Assembly: GCF_004331455.1 (NCBI RefSeq)
Contig: NZ_SJJR01000004.1
Location: 310,001 to 374,000, forward strand
DNA: 64,000 nt
Reading direction: 5' to 3'
Source: Micromonospora zingiberis
Lineage (GTDB): Bacteria; Actinomycetota; Actinomycetes; Mycobacteriales; Micromonosporaceae
Part shown: positions 8,574 to 16,226 of the stretch, piece by piece
How positions within the stretch are numbered: the stretch's first letter is position 1
Layout: every line of letters starts with the position of its first letter
The notes under the pieces: generated by a model
What the model saw: only the letters and a program-made list of their open reading frames with translations
Told to the model about the DNA's origin: nothing
Database searches by the model: none
Made by a program: the position numbers and the translations under genes

Positions 8574-8786
8574 CCCGCTGGCGAGTCCGCTCTGCCCGAG
8601 CCACACCAGCCGGCCCACGCAATGCCGACCCGCTGTGAGCCGGGCTTCGTGGCGCGCAACGCCGGCTGGCGCGATGCTGACCTGCTGGGGAGTCGGCTCG
8701 GCCCGCGCCACACCGGCCGGCTGCCGCACTGCTGACCCGCTGGCGGGTTGGGCTCCATCCCGCGCCACGCCGGCTGGCTGGCTGGT
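8569..8786. repeat. Degenerate 52-56-bp tandem repeat
   Basis: Four units start at 8569, 8624, 8676 and 8731 with the shared opening GCTGACCCGCTGG (one or two changes per unit) and share a later CCACACCGGCCGGCTG-like block. They fill the gap between the ends of the convergent genes; a weaker copy may begin at 8522 inside the coding region. Function unknown. Confidence 0.65.
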
Positions 8787-8796
8787 GCTGAAGCGG

Positions 8797-9525
8797 TCAG
8801 GCTCGGTGGGCGGGCTGGTCGAGGATGGCGCTGAACCGCTCCTCGGCCAGGTCGAGCTGGTCGAGGATGTGCTCGCGTACCGGCCCGGACAGGGGAGTGT
8901 CGGGGCGGGTGACCAGGTCACGGAAGACCGGCACCAGGGGCCGGTACTTGCGAGCCAACGCCTCGACCTTCGGCCCGACCGAGTGGATGACGCCGACCCC
9001 GTTGTCGGTGAAGTCGGAAACCTTGATCACCCGCGCCCACGGCTCCCGGTCCAGGCTGGCCACGATGTGCTCGCGGTACTGCTCGTTACGGTCGCGGTCC
9101 GGATCCCACGGTGGATTCGTCACGGCCGCGACCAGCCCCGCCACCCGGGTACCGAACCGCTCGGCGAGCACCGCCAACGCCGCCGCGATCTGGTCCTCGT
9201 GGCCTGCCTCGCCGGCCAGTTGCGCCGGATGGTCCTCCACCGCGTCGTGCAACAGTCCGGCGACGATCACGTCGACATCGCGTACCTGATAGTGGTGCAT
9301 CATCCGGATCGCCACCCGGAGCAGGTGGTTGAGGTACGGCTCCCGGGATCGCCGGTCGTCGCGGTGCAGCCCGGCGGCCAACTCCAACGCCTCGCCGAGC
9401 CGGCGCCGGGCGTCAGCGTCGAACGCCTCGCACTCCAGCCGGAACCTCTCCCGCAGACCGACCTCGCCGTGGATCTCGGTGATGGCGTGTATCGGCATGG
9501 TGGCCAGATATGGCGGCAACTCCAT
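8797..9525 (-). CDS. HD-domain protein, RelA/SpoT hydrolase-like
   Basis: A 242-residue cytoplasmic protein of the HD superfamily. REPYLNHLLRVAIRM and the metal-binding LLHDAVED match the HDxxED hydrolase motif of RelA/SpoT-type (p)ppGpp hydrolases. No synthetase or regulatory domain is present, so it looks like a small alarmone hydrolase or a related nucleotide phosphohydrolase. The start at 9525 is chosen because TATAAG lies 6 bases upstream, as expected for a leaderless transcript. An in-frame ATG at 9618 would add a Gly-rich stretch that looks non-coding. Confidence 0.8.
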   Translation of the reverse strand: MELPPYLATMPIHAITEIHGEVGLRERFRLECEAFDADARRRLGEALELAAGLHRDDRRSREPYLNHLLRVAIRMMHHYQVRDVDVIVAGLLHDAVEDHPAQLAGEAGHEDQIAAALAVLAERFGTRVAGLVAAVTNPPWDPDRDRNEQYREHIVASLDREPWARVIKVSDFTDNGVGVIHSVGPKVEALARKYRPLVPVFRDLVTRPDTPLSGPVREHILDQLDLAEERFSAILDQPAHRA

Positions 9526-9531
9526 CCGTCT

Positions 9532-9568
9532 CTTATATCCCACCCCACCCCCCACCCCTCCGTCCCCC
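9532..9568 (-). promoter_or_regulatory. Leaderless promoter with G-quadruplex motif
   Basis: On the minus strand TATAAG (9532-9537) is followed by 6 bases and the ATG at 9525. Directly upstream are five G-runs (9539-9541, 9543-9546, 9548-9553, 9555-9558, 9564-9568), most separated by a single base, which is a strong G-quadruplex motif on the coding strand in the promoter spacer. Confidence 0.5.
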
Positions 9569-9599
9569 GGGCCCCGTGTTGCCGCGCCCGGATTTGTGG

Positions 9600-9905
9600 C
9601 AGCGGTGGCGGTCGACATCCCGACGGCGGGGTGCCATCACGGCGAGTTGATCCGGGTTCTGCCGGGAGTGTTCGTCGCGGCGCCGTTGTTGGCGGAGCGA
9701 CCGGGGGAGGCGCCCGCACTCGGTCGACTCGAACCGGCCGTGGCCCGCCGCGCGGCCTGTGCCTGGGTGCGGGGCCGGGCGGCGTTCAGTCACCTCACCG
9801 CGCTCGACCTGTGGGGGCTGCGTCGCCAGTCGACCGGTGACCCGCTGCATCCTGAGCGCGCCGATCGACAGCGGCCTGCGCTGGCCCCGGGTACGCGCCG
9901 GACCG
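9600..9905 (+). pseudogene. Remnant of an AbiEi/DUF559-type protein gene
   Basis: The plus strand encodes GELIRVLPGVFVAAPLLAE and later AAFSHLTALDLWGL, which resemble the N-terminal part of actinomycete AbiEi-like antitoxin/DUF559 proteins. After TGDPLH (about 9848) the expected continuation LSAPIDSGLRW is found only one frame over, which implies a one-base insertion. The reading then runs into the 3' end of the opposing helicase gene with nothing left of the rest. No clear start codon or ribosome-binding site is visible. I read it as a decayed, truncated copy. Confidence 0.5.
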
Positions 9906-12683
9906 TCATGCCCTTGCCGTGCGGGCGGTGAGGTCGAGGGCGGCGCGGATCGGGTCGTTGGCCCAGTGGGTGGCGAACACGTCGTGCCGGCGCCAGCCGG
10001 CGCGGGCGAGCGTGCGTTGCCGCTCCACGTGGGCGGCGACCCCGTCGGGATGTACCCCGCAGATCACCGCGACCGCCTCGGTGTCGTCGCCGACGCAGAG
10101 ATCGATCCGCCAGCGGCCGACCGGATATCCGGCCCGGACCGGCAGCCCGAGCCGTCCGAGTTCGACGGCGAGGGCGCGAGTCCACGGGTCCGGTGCGGGG
10201 CTCTCCGGTTCCACCGACAGTGCCGGCGGTTGCCCGGCGTACCGCAGATAGTCGCCGATGATGCCCTCGGGCGCGGACAGCGACGTGACCACGGTGACAT
10301 GGTTGCGGGCCCGGGTGACCAGGACGTTGAAGAGGTTCGGCTCGGCCAGGAACCGGTGCCGTGCCGGCGGGTCGTCGTCGGCCAGGCCCAGCGAGGCGAG
10401 CACCACGTCCGCCTCGCTGCCCTGGAAGGCGTGCACCGTCCCGGTACGAAGGCCCAGCCGTTCGATCTCGTCGACGTCGTACGTCGACAGCAGCGCCGTC
10501 TCGATCGCGTCCGCCTGCGCCCGGAACGGGCTGATCACCGCGATGCCACCGGCGGGTGGTCGGGTGGCCAGCGTCCGGACCAGGTCGAGTACGGCGTCCA
10601 CCTCGGCCTGGTTGACGCCGTCGGTCACGGCGGCCCCGGCGACGGTCACCACGTCGATGGCGTCCTTGCGGTCGTTGCGCGGATGTCGGGTGACCAGTTC
10701 CAGCCGGTCGCGGTAGAACCGGCGGGCGGAGAACCCGATCAGGTGCGGGGCGGACCGGTAGTGCTCGCCGAGCCAGGTGACCGGTGCCGCGCCGGCCGCC
10801 ACGTCGAAGGCGCTGGACCGGCGTACGTCGAGCCGGTCCGCCAGGTGGGCGAGGCCGTGCCGGTGCAGCGTGGCGGTCACGTCGGCGTCGGAGACGAAGG
10901 AGACGAACCGCAACTGCCGTGGATCGCCGGCGACCAACGCGCGCCGCGCCCGGGCCAGCACCGCGGCGGCCCGGAGCTGGTCGACGTGCGCGGCCTCGTC
11001 CAACACCACCAGGTCGAACATGCCGGCCACCGGCGGTAGGAGATCCTCCACATCGGCCACCGTGCCCACCCAGAGCGGCAGCGCCCGGACCAGGGCGTCG
11101 GCGTCCAGGCCGGCGAGCAGTTCTCGGCGACGGTTGCGTCCGGCCCGCAGGGCCGTGGCCAGGCCACCGGCGGCGCGACGGGCGTCCCCGGTCCAGCGTC
11201 GTGCGCTGGTGGCCTGGTGCCGCAGGGCCGTGCCGACCGCCTCCGCCAGCGCGGCGTCGGCCTCGGTCAGCGCCGGCCAGGCGGCGGTCAGATCCGTTCC
11301 GCCACTCGTCGCCAGGGCAGCCGTCGCCCGTACCGCCTCGGCGGCGTCCACCGCCGCCCGCAGCCGTGCCATCGCGATCTGCGGTGCGGCGCCGGTGAGC
11401 CGGCGCAGCCGCCGGGCGGCATGCGACCGGCGTAGTCGCCGCCACCAGCCGGTGCCGTCGCGGTCCACCTGCCCGATAGCGGCCCGGATCGCGGCGAGGT
11501 CGGTGCCCGGCTTGAAGACCGCCGGGGCGTCGTGGCTCAGGGCGGGCAGCAGCGGTTGCCAGCCGGGCAGGGTGGCGGCGATCCGCTCCTGCTCCAGGGC
11601 GGCGGCGATGCCGGCCCGGACGGCGGCGACCCGGTGCTGGGCCGCTGTCACGGCGGCCTCGTCGGCGCGCAACTGGGCGTCGCTCGCGCCGGCCGGCACC
11701 CCGGCGGCGAGTTCGGTGGCCACCGCGTCGCGTCGTTCGGCGTCCCCGAAGAGCACCGGGGGTGGCCCCGGATGCCGACGCAGCAGTTCGCCCAACACCT
11801 CGGCGGCGTGCACCGACTGCGTCGCCACCAGCACCGAGCCGCCCCGGGCCACGGTGTCGAGCGCGGCGGCGACCAGGGCGTGGCTCTTGCCGTTGCCCGG
11901 TGCACCGGAGACCACCACCACGGGCTCGGTCCGGGTCCGGCGGATCACGTCCCGCTGGGCGGCGTTCAGCGGCAGCGGCGACAGCACGTCGTCGTCATCG
12001 CCCCCGTCGCCGTCGGCGGGTGCGCCGGCCGTCGCGGAGCTGCCCAGGTAGAGCCCGCTCAGCGCGGTGTCCGTCAACCCGGGGCGGCCCGCCCAGTTCA
12101 GCAGGGTGTCCCGCAGCCGGCCGGCGTACACGTCTCGGGTCACGTAGAGCGCCGCCGCGGCGACGCCGGTGAGAACCGCGTCGTCGACGCTGCCGGGCGG
12201 CCGTGCGACGACCCGGTCGACCTTCAGGCCGGCGGCCTCGGCCGCCGCGATCAGCCAGGCGGTGGTGCCGGGCGCGGTCAGCCAGCCGGGCCCGGCGAGC
12301 CCGGGTGCGGCCTCCAGTTGGGCGGCGAGGTCGCGGTCGGAGATCAGGGCGGTCAGTTCGAGGTCTCCGGCGGGTACGACCCGGTAGCCGCGCCGGCCGC
12401 GTTCCAGGCGTACCGGCTGGGCCAGCAGCGGCAGCCGGACCCGGCGTCGGCCGCCGTCGAGATCCGCGCTGCCGACCACGAAGGCCAGTCCACGGCGCAG
12501 GATGCGCTCGTCGCGGTGCAGCGCGTCCAGGGCGGCCAGGCGGTCCAGCCGGGCGCCGCGTGGACCCCGGTCCGGCTCCGGTAACCAGACCAGGGGCCGG
12601 CCGGTGCCGGACACGTCGAGGACCCGCTCAGCACCGGCCGGGGCCAGGTCGGCGAGCGCGGTGAGGATGATCGCCGGGTCCAT
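9906..12683 (-). CDS. SF1 (Upf1-like) helicase with degenerate PD-(D/E)XK tail
   Basis: A 925-residue ATPase of helicase superfamily 1. Walker A is GAPGNGKS (about 260-267), Walker B LVVLDEAAH, motif III GDPRQLRFVS, and motifs V/VI TVHAFQGSEADVV and NVLVTRARNH. About 230 residues precede the helicase core. The last 95 residues resemble the restriction-endonuclease-like domain often fused to such helicases. IDLC keeps the first acidic residue, but the usual IE.DG active-site stretch reads VICGVH. The start at 12683 is chosen over an upstream ATG whose extension looks non-coding. Role probably in DNA repair or genome defence; exact role unknown. Confidence 0.85.
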   Translation of the reverse strand: MDPAIILTALADLAPAGAERVLDVSGTGRPLVWLPEPDRGPRGARLDRLAALDALHRDERILRRGLAFVVGSADLDGGRRRVRLPLLAQPVRLERGRRGYRVVPAGDLELTALISDRDLAAQLEAAPGLAGPGWLTAPGTTAWLIAAAEAAGLKVDRVVARPPGSVDDAVLTGVAAAALYVTRDVYAGRLRDTLLNWAGRPGLTDTALSGLYLGSSATAGAPADGDGGDDDDVLSPLPLNAAQRDVIRRTRTEPVVVVSGAPGNGKSHALVAAALDTVARGGSVLVATQSVHAAEVLGELLRRHPGPPPVLFGDAERRDAVATELAAGVPAGASDAQLRADEAAVTAAQHRVAAVRAGIAAALEQERIAATLPGWQPLLPALSHDAPAVFKPGTDLAAIRAAIGQVDRDGTGWWRRLRRSHAARRLRRLTGAAPQIAMARLRAAVDAAEAVRATAALATSGGTDLTAAWPALTEADAALAEAVGTALRHQATSARRWTGDARRAAGGLATALRAGRNRRRELLAGLDADALVRALPLWVGTVADVEDLLPPVAGMFDLVVLDEAAHVDQLRAAAVLARARRALVAGDPRQLRFVSFVSDADVTATLHRHGLAHLADRLDVRRSSAFDVAAGAAPVTWLGEHYRSAPHLIGFSARRFYRDRLELVTRHPRNDRKDAIDVVTVAGAAVTDGVNQAEVDAVLDLVRTLATRPPAGGIAVISPFRAQADAIETALLSTYDVDEIERLGLRTGTVHAFQGSEADVVLASLGLADDDPPARHRFLAEPNLFNVLVTRARNHVTVVTSLSAPEGIIGDYLRYAGQPPALSVEPESPAPDPWTRALAVELGRLGLPVRAGYPVGRWRIDLCVGDDTEAVAVICGVHPDGVAAHVERQRTLARAGWRRHDVFATHWANDPIRAALDLTARTARA

Positions 12684-12725
12684 CGTCCGCAGATTCTGCC
12701 GTACGCCGCAGCGCCGTCCCATCGG

Positions 12726-12794
12726 ACGTAGCTGCTCCCGCCGGACGTAGCCCACCCCCGTCGGGCGTAGCCCACCCCCGTCGGGCGTAGCCCC
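12726..12794. repeat. 20-bp tandem repeat upstream of the helicase gene
   Basis: CGTAGCCCACCCCCGTCGGG occurs twice in tandem at 12746 and 12766, with a diverged copy before (12726) and the start of another after (12786). It lies in the 5' flank of the helicase gene. Confidence 0.7.
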
Positions 12795-12800
12795 TGCCCA

Positions 12801-12871
12801 CCTTTGCTCTGCTTCAACCGACGCAACGCGATCGCCTGCGAACCGGTGCGTGGGTTGAAGCAGAGCAAAGG
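12801..12871. repeat. Dispersed long-hairpin element, family A
   Basis: Perfect 19-bp inverted arms (12801-12819 and 12853-12871) flank a 33-base centre. The arm sequence CTTTGCTCTGCTTCAACC recurs in a second hairpin at 53554-53634, so this is a dispersed element rather than a chance terminator. It lies between the helicase and pectate lyase genes. Confidence 0.85.
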
Positions 12872-12949
12872 GCGCAAGGGTGGGGGCCGTCGGGTGTCGA
12901 CGGCCCCCACTGGTGCGGCGTGCCGGCCGGCTTGGTCGGCGCGCGGGTG

Positions 12950-14512
12950 TTAACTCGCGTAGGTCTCGAACTCGGCGATCCTCGGGGTACCCGACGAACT
13001 GGTGATGTCGAAGGTGATCTTCCGCAGCGAGGTGGCGGTGAAGCTGATCACGCCCGCCGTGCTGCCGGTGGCCAGGACCGCGCCGGTGTCATGGTTGATT
13101 ACCCGCCAGGACCGGACGTTGCCGACCGAGCCGGACGCCTCGCGGATGTTGATTTTGGCTACTCGGGTGGCCGTGCCCCACTTGATCGAGATCTGGCCGG
13201 TCGCGCCGGACGGGGACCAGGCGGTGCTCATGTTGCCGTCCCGCACGTCGCCGTAGCTCGTGCCACTGGCCTTGCTGGAGCCGTCGGAGTCGGCGCCGAG
13301 GCTCAGGTTGGTGCCGCTCGGCTGGCTCGGCGTCGGCGTGGGGTTGCTCGTCGGCGGCGGGGTCGTGCTGGTCGGCCCCGGCGTCGGGCTGCTCGTCGGG
13401 TTCGTCGGCGTGCAGTTGCCGTTCGACCTCCGGATGCCCTTGTTGGCGCCGGCGGTCTGGCTGACGATGTTCGGTACGCAGCTGGCCGCGTCGAGGCTGT
13501 AGGCGTACGGGATGCTGACGCTGGTGTTGGACGTGGGGTTCGGGCCGGCGGGGTTGTTGTCGCTGCTGCGGCTGGACCAGGTGACGTTGTCGAAGGTGTT
13601 GCCGCTGACCTGCCAGTAGCCCGCCTGGTTGGTGTAGAAGGTGCCCAGGACGTCCTTGGAGTTGCGGAAGTAGTTGTTGTCCACCTTGGCGCGGGCCCCG
13701 GCACGGGAGTTGATGCCGGATTCGCGGATGCTCACGTAGTGGTTGTTGAAGATGTGCGCCGTGCCGCCGCGCAGCAGCGGTACCCGGGAGTCGAGGTTCT
13801 CGTACAGGTTGTGGTGGAACGTGATGAAGTCGTTGGACAGGTCGGTCTCGCTGGATCCGATCAGCCCGCCACGCCCGGAGTTGCGCAGGATGCTGTACGA
13901 CAACGTGACGTACTGGGTGTTGTTCTTCATGTCGAACAGGCCGTCGAAGCCCTCCGACTCGCCACCCGAGGCTTCCAGCGTGACGTGATCGACCCAGACG
14001 TTACGGACGTTGGCCTCCATGCCGATGGCGTCGCCGCCGTTGGAGACGGGAGAGCCCGACTTCTTGACGTTCCGGACGGTCACGTTCTGGATCACGATGT
14101 TGCTGGCTTCGCGGATGTGGATGCCGATCTGGTCGAAGAGGGCTCCGTTGCCGACACCGAGGATCGTGACGTTGCTGATCTGCTTGAGTTCGATCACGTC
14201 GGCGGCGGTGTTGCAGCTGCCGCCGGAGACCTTGGTGGTGTTGCCGTGGTTGATGGTTCCCTCGACCTGGATGATGATCGGGGTGCTGCTGCTGGCCCGG
14301 TTGCACAGGGCGGCGTGGATCTGCGTACCGGTGGTGGCGCGTACCGTCTGCCCGCCGTTGCCGCCGGTGGTCCCACCGTTGCGGCTCGCGAAGCCGGTGG
14401 CGGTGCCGACGGCCGCCGACGCCTGCGGGGTCGTGACGGCCACGCAGACGGCCGCTCCGGTGGCCGTGGTGGCCAGCGCCGCCAGGAGCCGCAGTGCGAC
14501 TTTTCGTCTCAT
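12950..14512 (-). CDS. Secreted PL1 pectate lyase with C-terminal F5/8-like module
   Basis: A 520-residue secreted polysaccharide lyase. A signal peptide ends near ASAA (about residue 33). The parallel beta-helix PL1 domain shows VWVDHVTLE, GSSETD, FHHNLYENLDSRVPLLRGG (catalytic Arg) and FNNHY. It should cleave pectate by beta-elimination and needs Ca2+. A Ser/Thr/Pro linker (about 370-402) leads to a C-terminal discoidin-like carbohydrate-binding domain. The minus-strand leader carries AGGAAGG and, further upstream, a GGGGCCCC/TTAA repeat. It probably feeds uronates to the catabolic operon encoded nearby. Confidence 0.93.
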   Translation of the reverse strand: MRRKVALRLLAALATTATGAAVCVAVTTPQASAAVGTATGFASRNGGTTGGNGGQTVRATTGTQIHAALCNRASSSTPIIIQVEGTINHGNTTKVSGGSCNTAADVIELKQISNVTILGVGNGALFDQIGIHIREASNIVIQNVTVRNVKKSGSPVSNGGDAIGMEANVRNVWVDHVTLEASGGESEGFDGLFDMKNNTQYVTLSYSILRNSGRGGLIGSSETDLSNDFITFHHNLYENLDSRVPLLRGGTAHIFNNHYVSIRESGINSRAGARAKVDNNYFRNSKDVLGTFYTNQAGYWQVSGNTFDNVTWSSRSSDNNPAGPNPTSNTSVSIPYAYSLDAASCVPNIVSQTAGANKGIRRSNGNCTPTNPTSSPTPGPTSTTPPPTSNPTPTPSQPSGTNLSLGADSDGSSKASGTSYGDVRDGNMSTAWSPSGATGQISIKWGTATRVAKINIREASGSVGNVRSWRVINHDTGAVLATGSTAGVISFTATSLRKITFDITSSSGTPRIAEFETYAS

Positions 14513-14551
14513 TCCTGTTCACCTTCCTTGCCATAGTTGGTGGTGGTTCTT

Positions 14552-14605
14552 GCAAGGAGGGGCCCCTGTTAACGCCTCCTGTAGAGGAGGGGCCCCTTCT
14601 TAACA
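14552..14605. repeat. Composite GGGGCCCC/TTAA repeat, family D, copy 1
   Basis: Two palindromic half-units, each a GTTAA next to a run centred on GGGGCCCC, are joined by a CTACA spacer. The same 54-55-base arrangement recurs at 17417-17471. It lies between the two pectate lyase genes. Confidence 0.8.
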
Positions 14606-14625
14606 GCAGCGGTGCGCCGGGCCGG

Positions 14626-16014
14626 CTACAGCGGCAGGCGGTCGGCGCCGGCGAGTGGGCCGACGACCAGCGGCACCAGCGGTGCCGGCAGCACCGGACC
14701 GTGCCGCAGCGTGGGCGTCCAGCCGGCGTCCGGGCTCAGGTCGGGGTCGTGTGCCGCGTTGTACGCGCCGACCAGGTCGACCGGTCGCGGTAGCCCGCCC
14801 GCCGGCTTGACCCAGTTGCCCCGGGTGGTGACTGCGGTGCCGCCCCAGTCGTAGAGCAGGTCGGCGGCGGTGATGCCGGCGCCGAGCGTGAAGTGGTTGT
14901 TCTCCGCGTACACCGCGGACTGCACGCCGACGCCGATGGCGTACTCGAAGCCGTCGCCGCCCAGCCGGTAGGCGTTGTTGTAGAGGTCGACCTGACCGAA
15001 GCGGACCCGGGGCAGCCGTTGCAGCGACCCGTCGAACAGGTTGTGGTGCAGGGTGACGTTGAGCCGGCCGACGTCCGGGCCGACGGTGTTGGACGAGCCG
15101 ATCAGCATCAGCTTGTCCCGCCCGTCGAACCGGTTCCAGGAGGCGGTGACCAGGCTGGCGGTGTGGGTGATGTCCAGCGACCCGTCGTGCACCTGGTAGG
15201 GACGTCCGAAGTGGACGGGCTGGGCGCTGTCCGGGTTGTCGCCGTCGGTGAAGGTGTTGTGGTCGACCCAGACGTTCTCGCTGCGGCGCACCGAGACCTG
15301 GTCGTACTGGGAGTTCCAGTTACCGGTGTCGCCGTCGGTGGGGGACCAGGCGGGGAAGCAGTCCCGGGCGTCGTCGAAGGTGATGTTGCGGACGATCACG
15401 TTCGAGGCCCGGTCGATCATCAGGGTGAGGCCGGTCAGCCGCGCCCCGCGCAGCCCGACGATTGTGGTGTTCGAGCCGACGTTGATCTGCGTGTGCCGGG
15501 TCTGGTTGGTCACCGACCGGACCCGCGCCTCCTCCACCGGCCCGCTCGGCGCCACCCGACCCCACACCGCCGGGTCGTACGCGGCCAGGTACGCCTCCAG
15601 CGAGTACCCGGGTGCGGCCAGGTCCGTGCAGTCGAGCAGCTTGCCGTCGGCGCCCTCGAACCCGTCGATGGTGCCCCTGACGTACACGATCTTGGGTGTG
15701 GTGTTGCCGGCGTTGGTGGCGTTGTCGCCACCGAGCGCGGCGACCAGCTCGGCTCGGGTGCTGACCACGTGGACCTGGTCGGCGGTCGCGGTCGAGCCGC
15801 CGGTGGTGCCCGGCCCGGCGGCGGCCCAGCCGTCGCCGGCCGGCAGCGCCTGCCGGCCGAGCTGGCGGGCCAGTGCGGACAACGCCCCCACACCGCGCTC
15901 CTGGGCGGGCGAGGACAGCGCCGGGGTGCCGGTCCTGGCCGATGCGTGGGCGGGGGCGGGGGCAGCGGTCAAGGTGAGTGTGATCAATGCCGCGCTGGCG
16001 GCGATTCTGCGCAT
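14626..16014 (-). CDS. Secreted PL1-family pectate lyase
   Basis: A 462-residue secreted lyase. The N-terminal signal peptide ends near AHASA (about residue 26). The catalytic beta-helix carries NVWVDHNTFTDG, DKLMLIGSSN (calcium-site region) and HHNLFDGSLQRLPRVRFG, the RxPxxRxG catalytic stretch of PL1 enzymes. Unlike its neighbour it has no C-terminal binding module. About 70 residues separate the signal peptide from the core. GAAGGAACGG precedes the ATG. The promoter region contains a degenerate copy of the LacI operator found in front of the uronate operon, which suggests shared control. Confidence 0.92.
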   Translation of the reverse strand: MRRIAASAALITLTLTAAPAPAHASARTGTPALSSPAQERGVGALSALARQLGRQALPAGDGWAAAGPGTTGGSTATADQVHVVSTRAELVAALGGDNATNAGNTTPKIVYVRGTIDGFEGADGKLLDCTDLAAPGYSLEAYLAAYDPAVWGRVAPSGPVEEARVRSVTNQTRHTQINVGSNTTIVGLRGARLTGLTLMIDRASNVIVRNITFDDARDCFPAWSPTDGDTGNWNSQYDQVSVRRSENVWVDHNTFTDGDNPDSAQPVHFGRPYQVHDGSLDITHTASLVTASWNRFDGRDKLMLIGSSNTVGPDVGRLNVTLHHNLFDGSLQRLPRVRFGQVDLYNNAYRLGGDGFEYAIGVGVQSAVYAENNHFTLGAGITAADLLYDWGGTAVTTRGNWVKPAGGLPRPVDLVGAYNAAHDPDLSPDAGWTPTLRHGPVLPAPLVPLVVGPLAGADRLPL

Positions 16015-16056
16015 TGCGTGGTCCGTTCCTTCGTTTGTGTTTCTCGTTTGTAACGA

Positions 16057-16086
16057 AGGTTACGGATAGCGTTTTATGGCGGTCAA
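16057..16086 (-). promoter_or_regulatory. Promoter of the second pectate lyase
   Basis: On the minus strand TTGACC (16081-16086), an 18-base spacer and TAACCT (16057-16062) fit a vegetative promoter about 36 bases before the start. The surrounding region is unusually AT-rich. A degenerate TGCAGGTTTGTTGCA site at 16098-16112 lies just upstream. Confidence 0.5.
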
Positions 16087-16226
16087 TATTATTGATATGC
16101 AGGTTTGTTGCAGTAAATGTGATCGGCCGGCATTGCCCCGACCTGTCCCGGTCGGGAAACTGCTGCTCATCGCCGCTGCGCCAGTCCAGCTCGGACCGAC
16201 GATTTGTAGCCCGGTTGCGGTACCTC

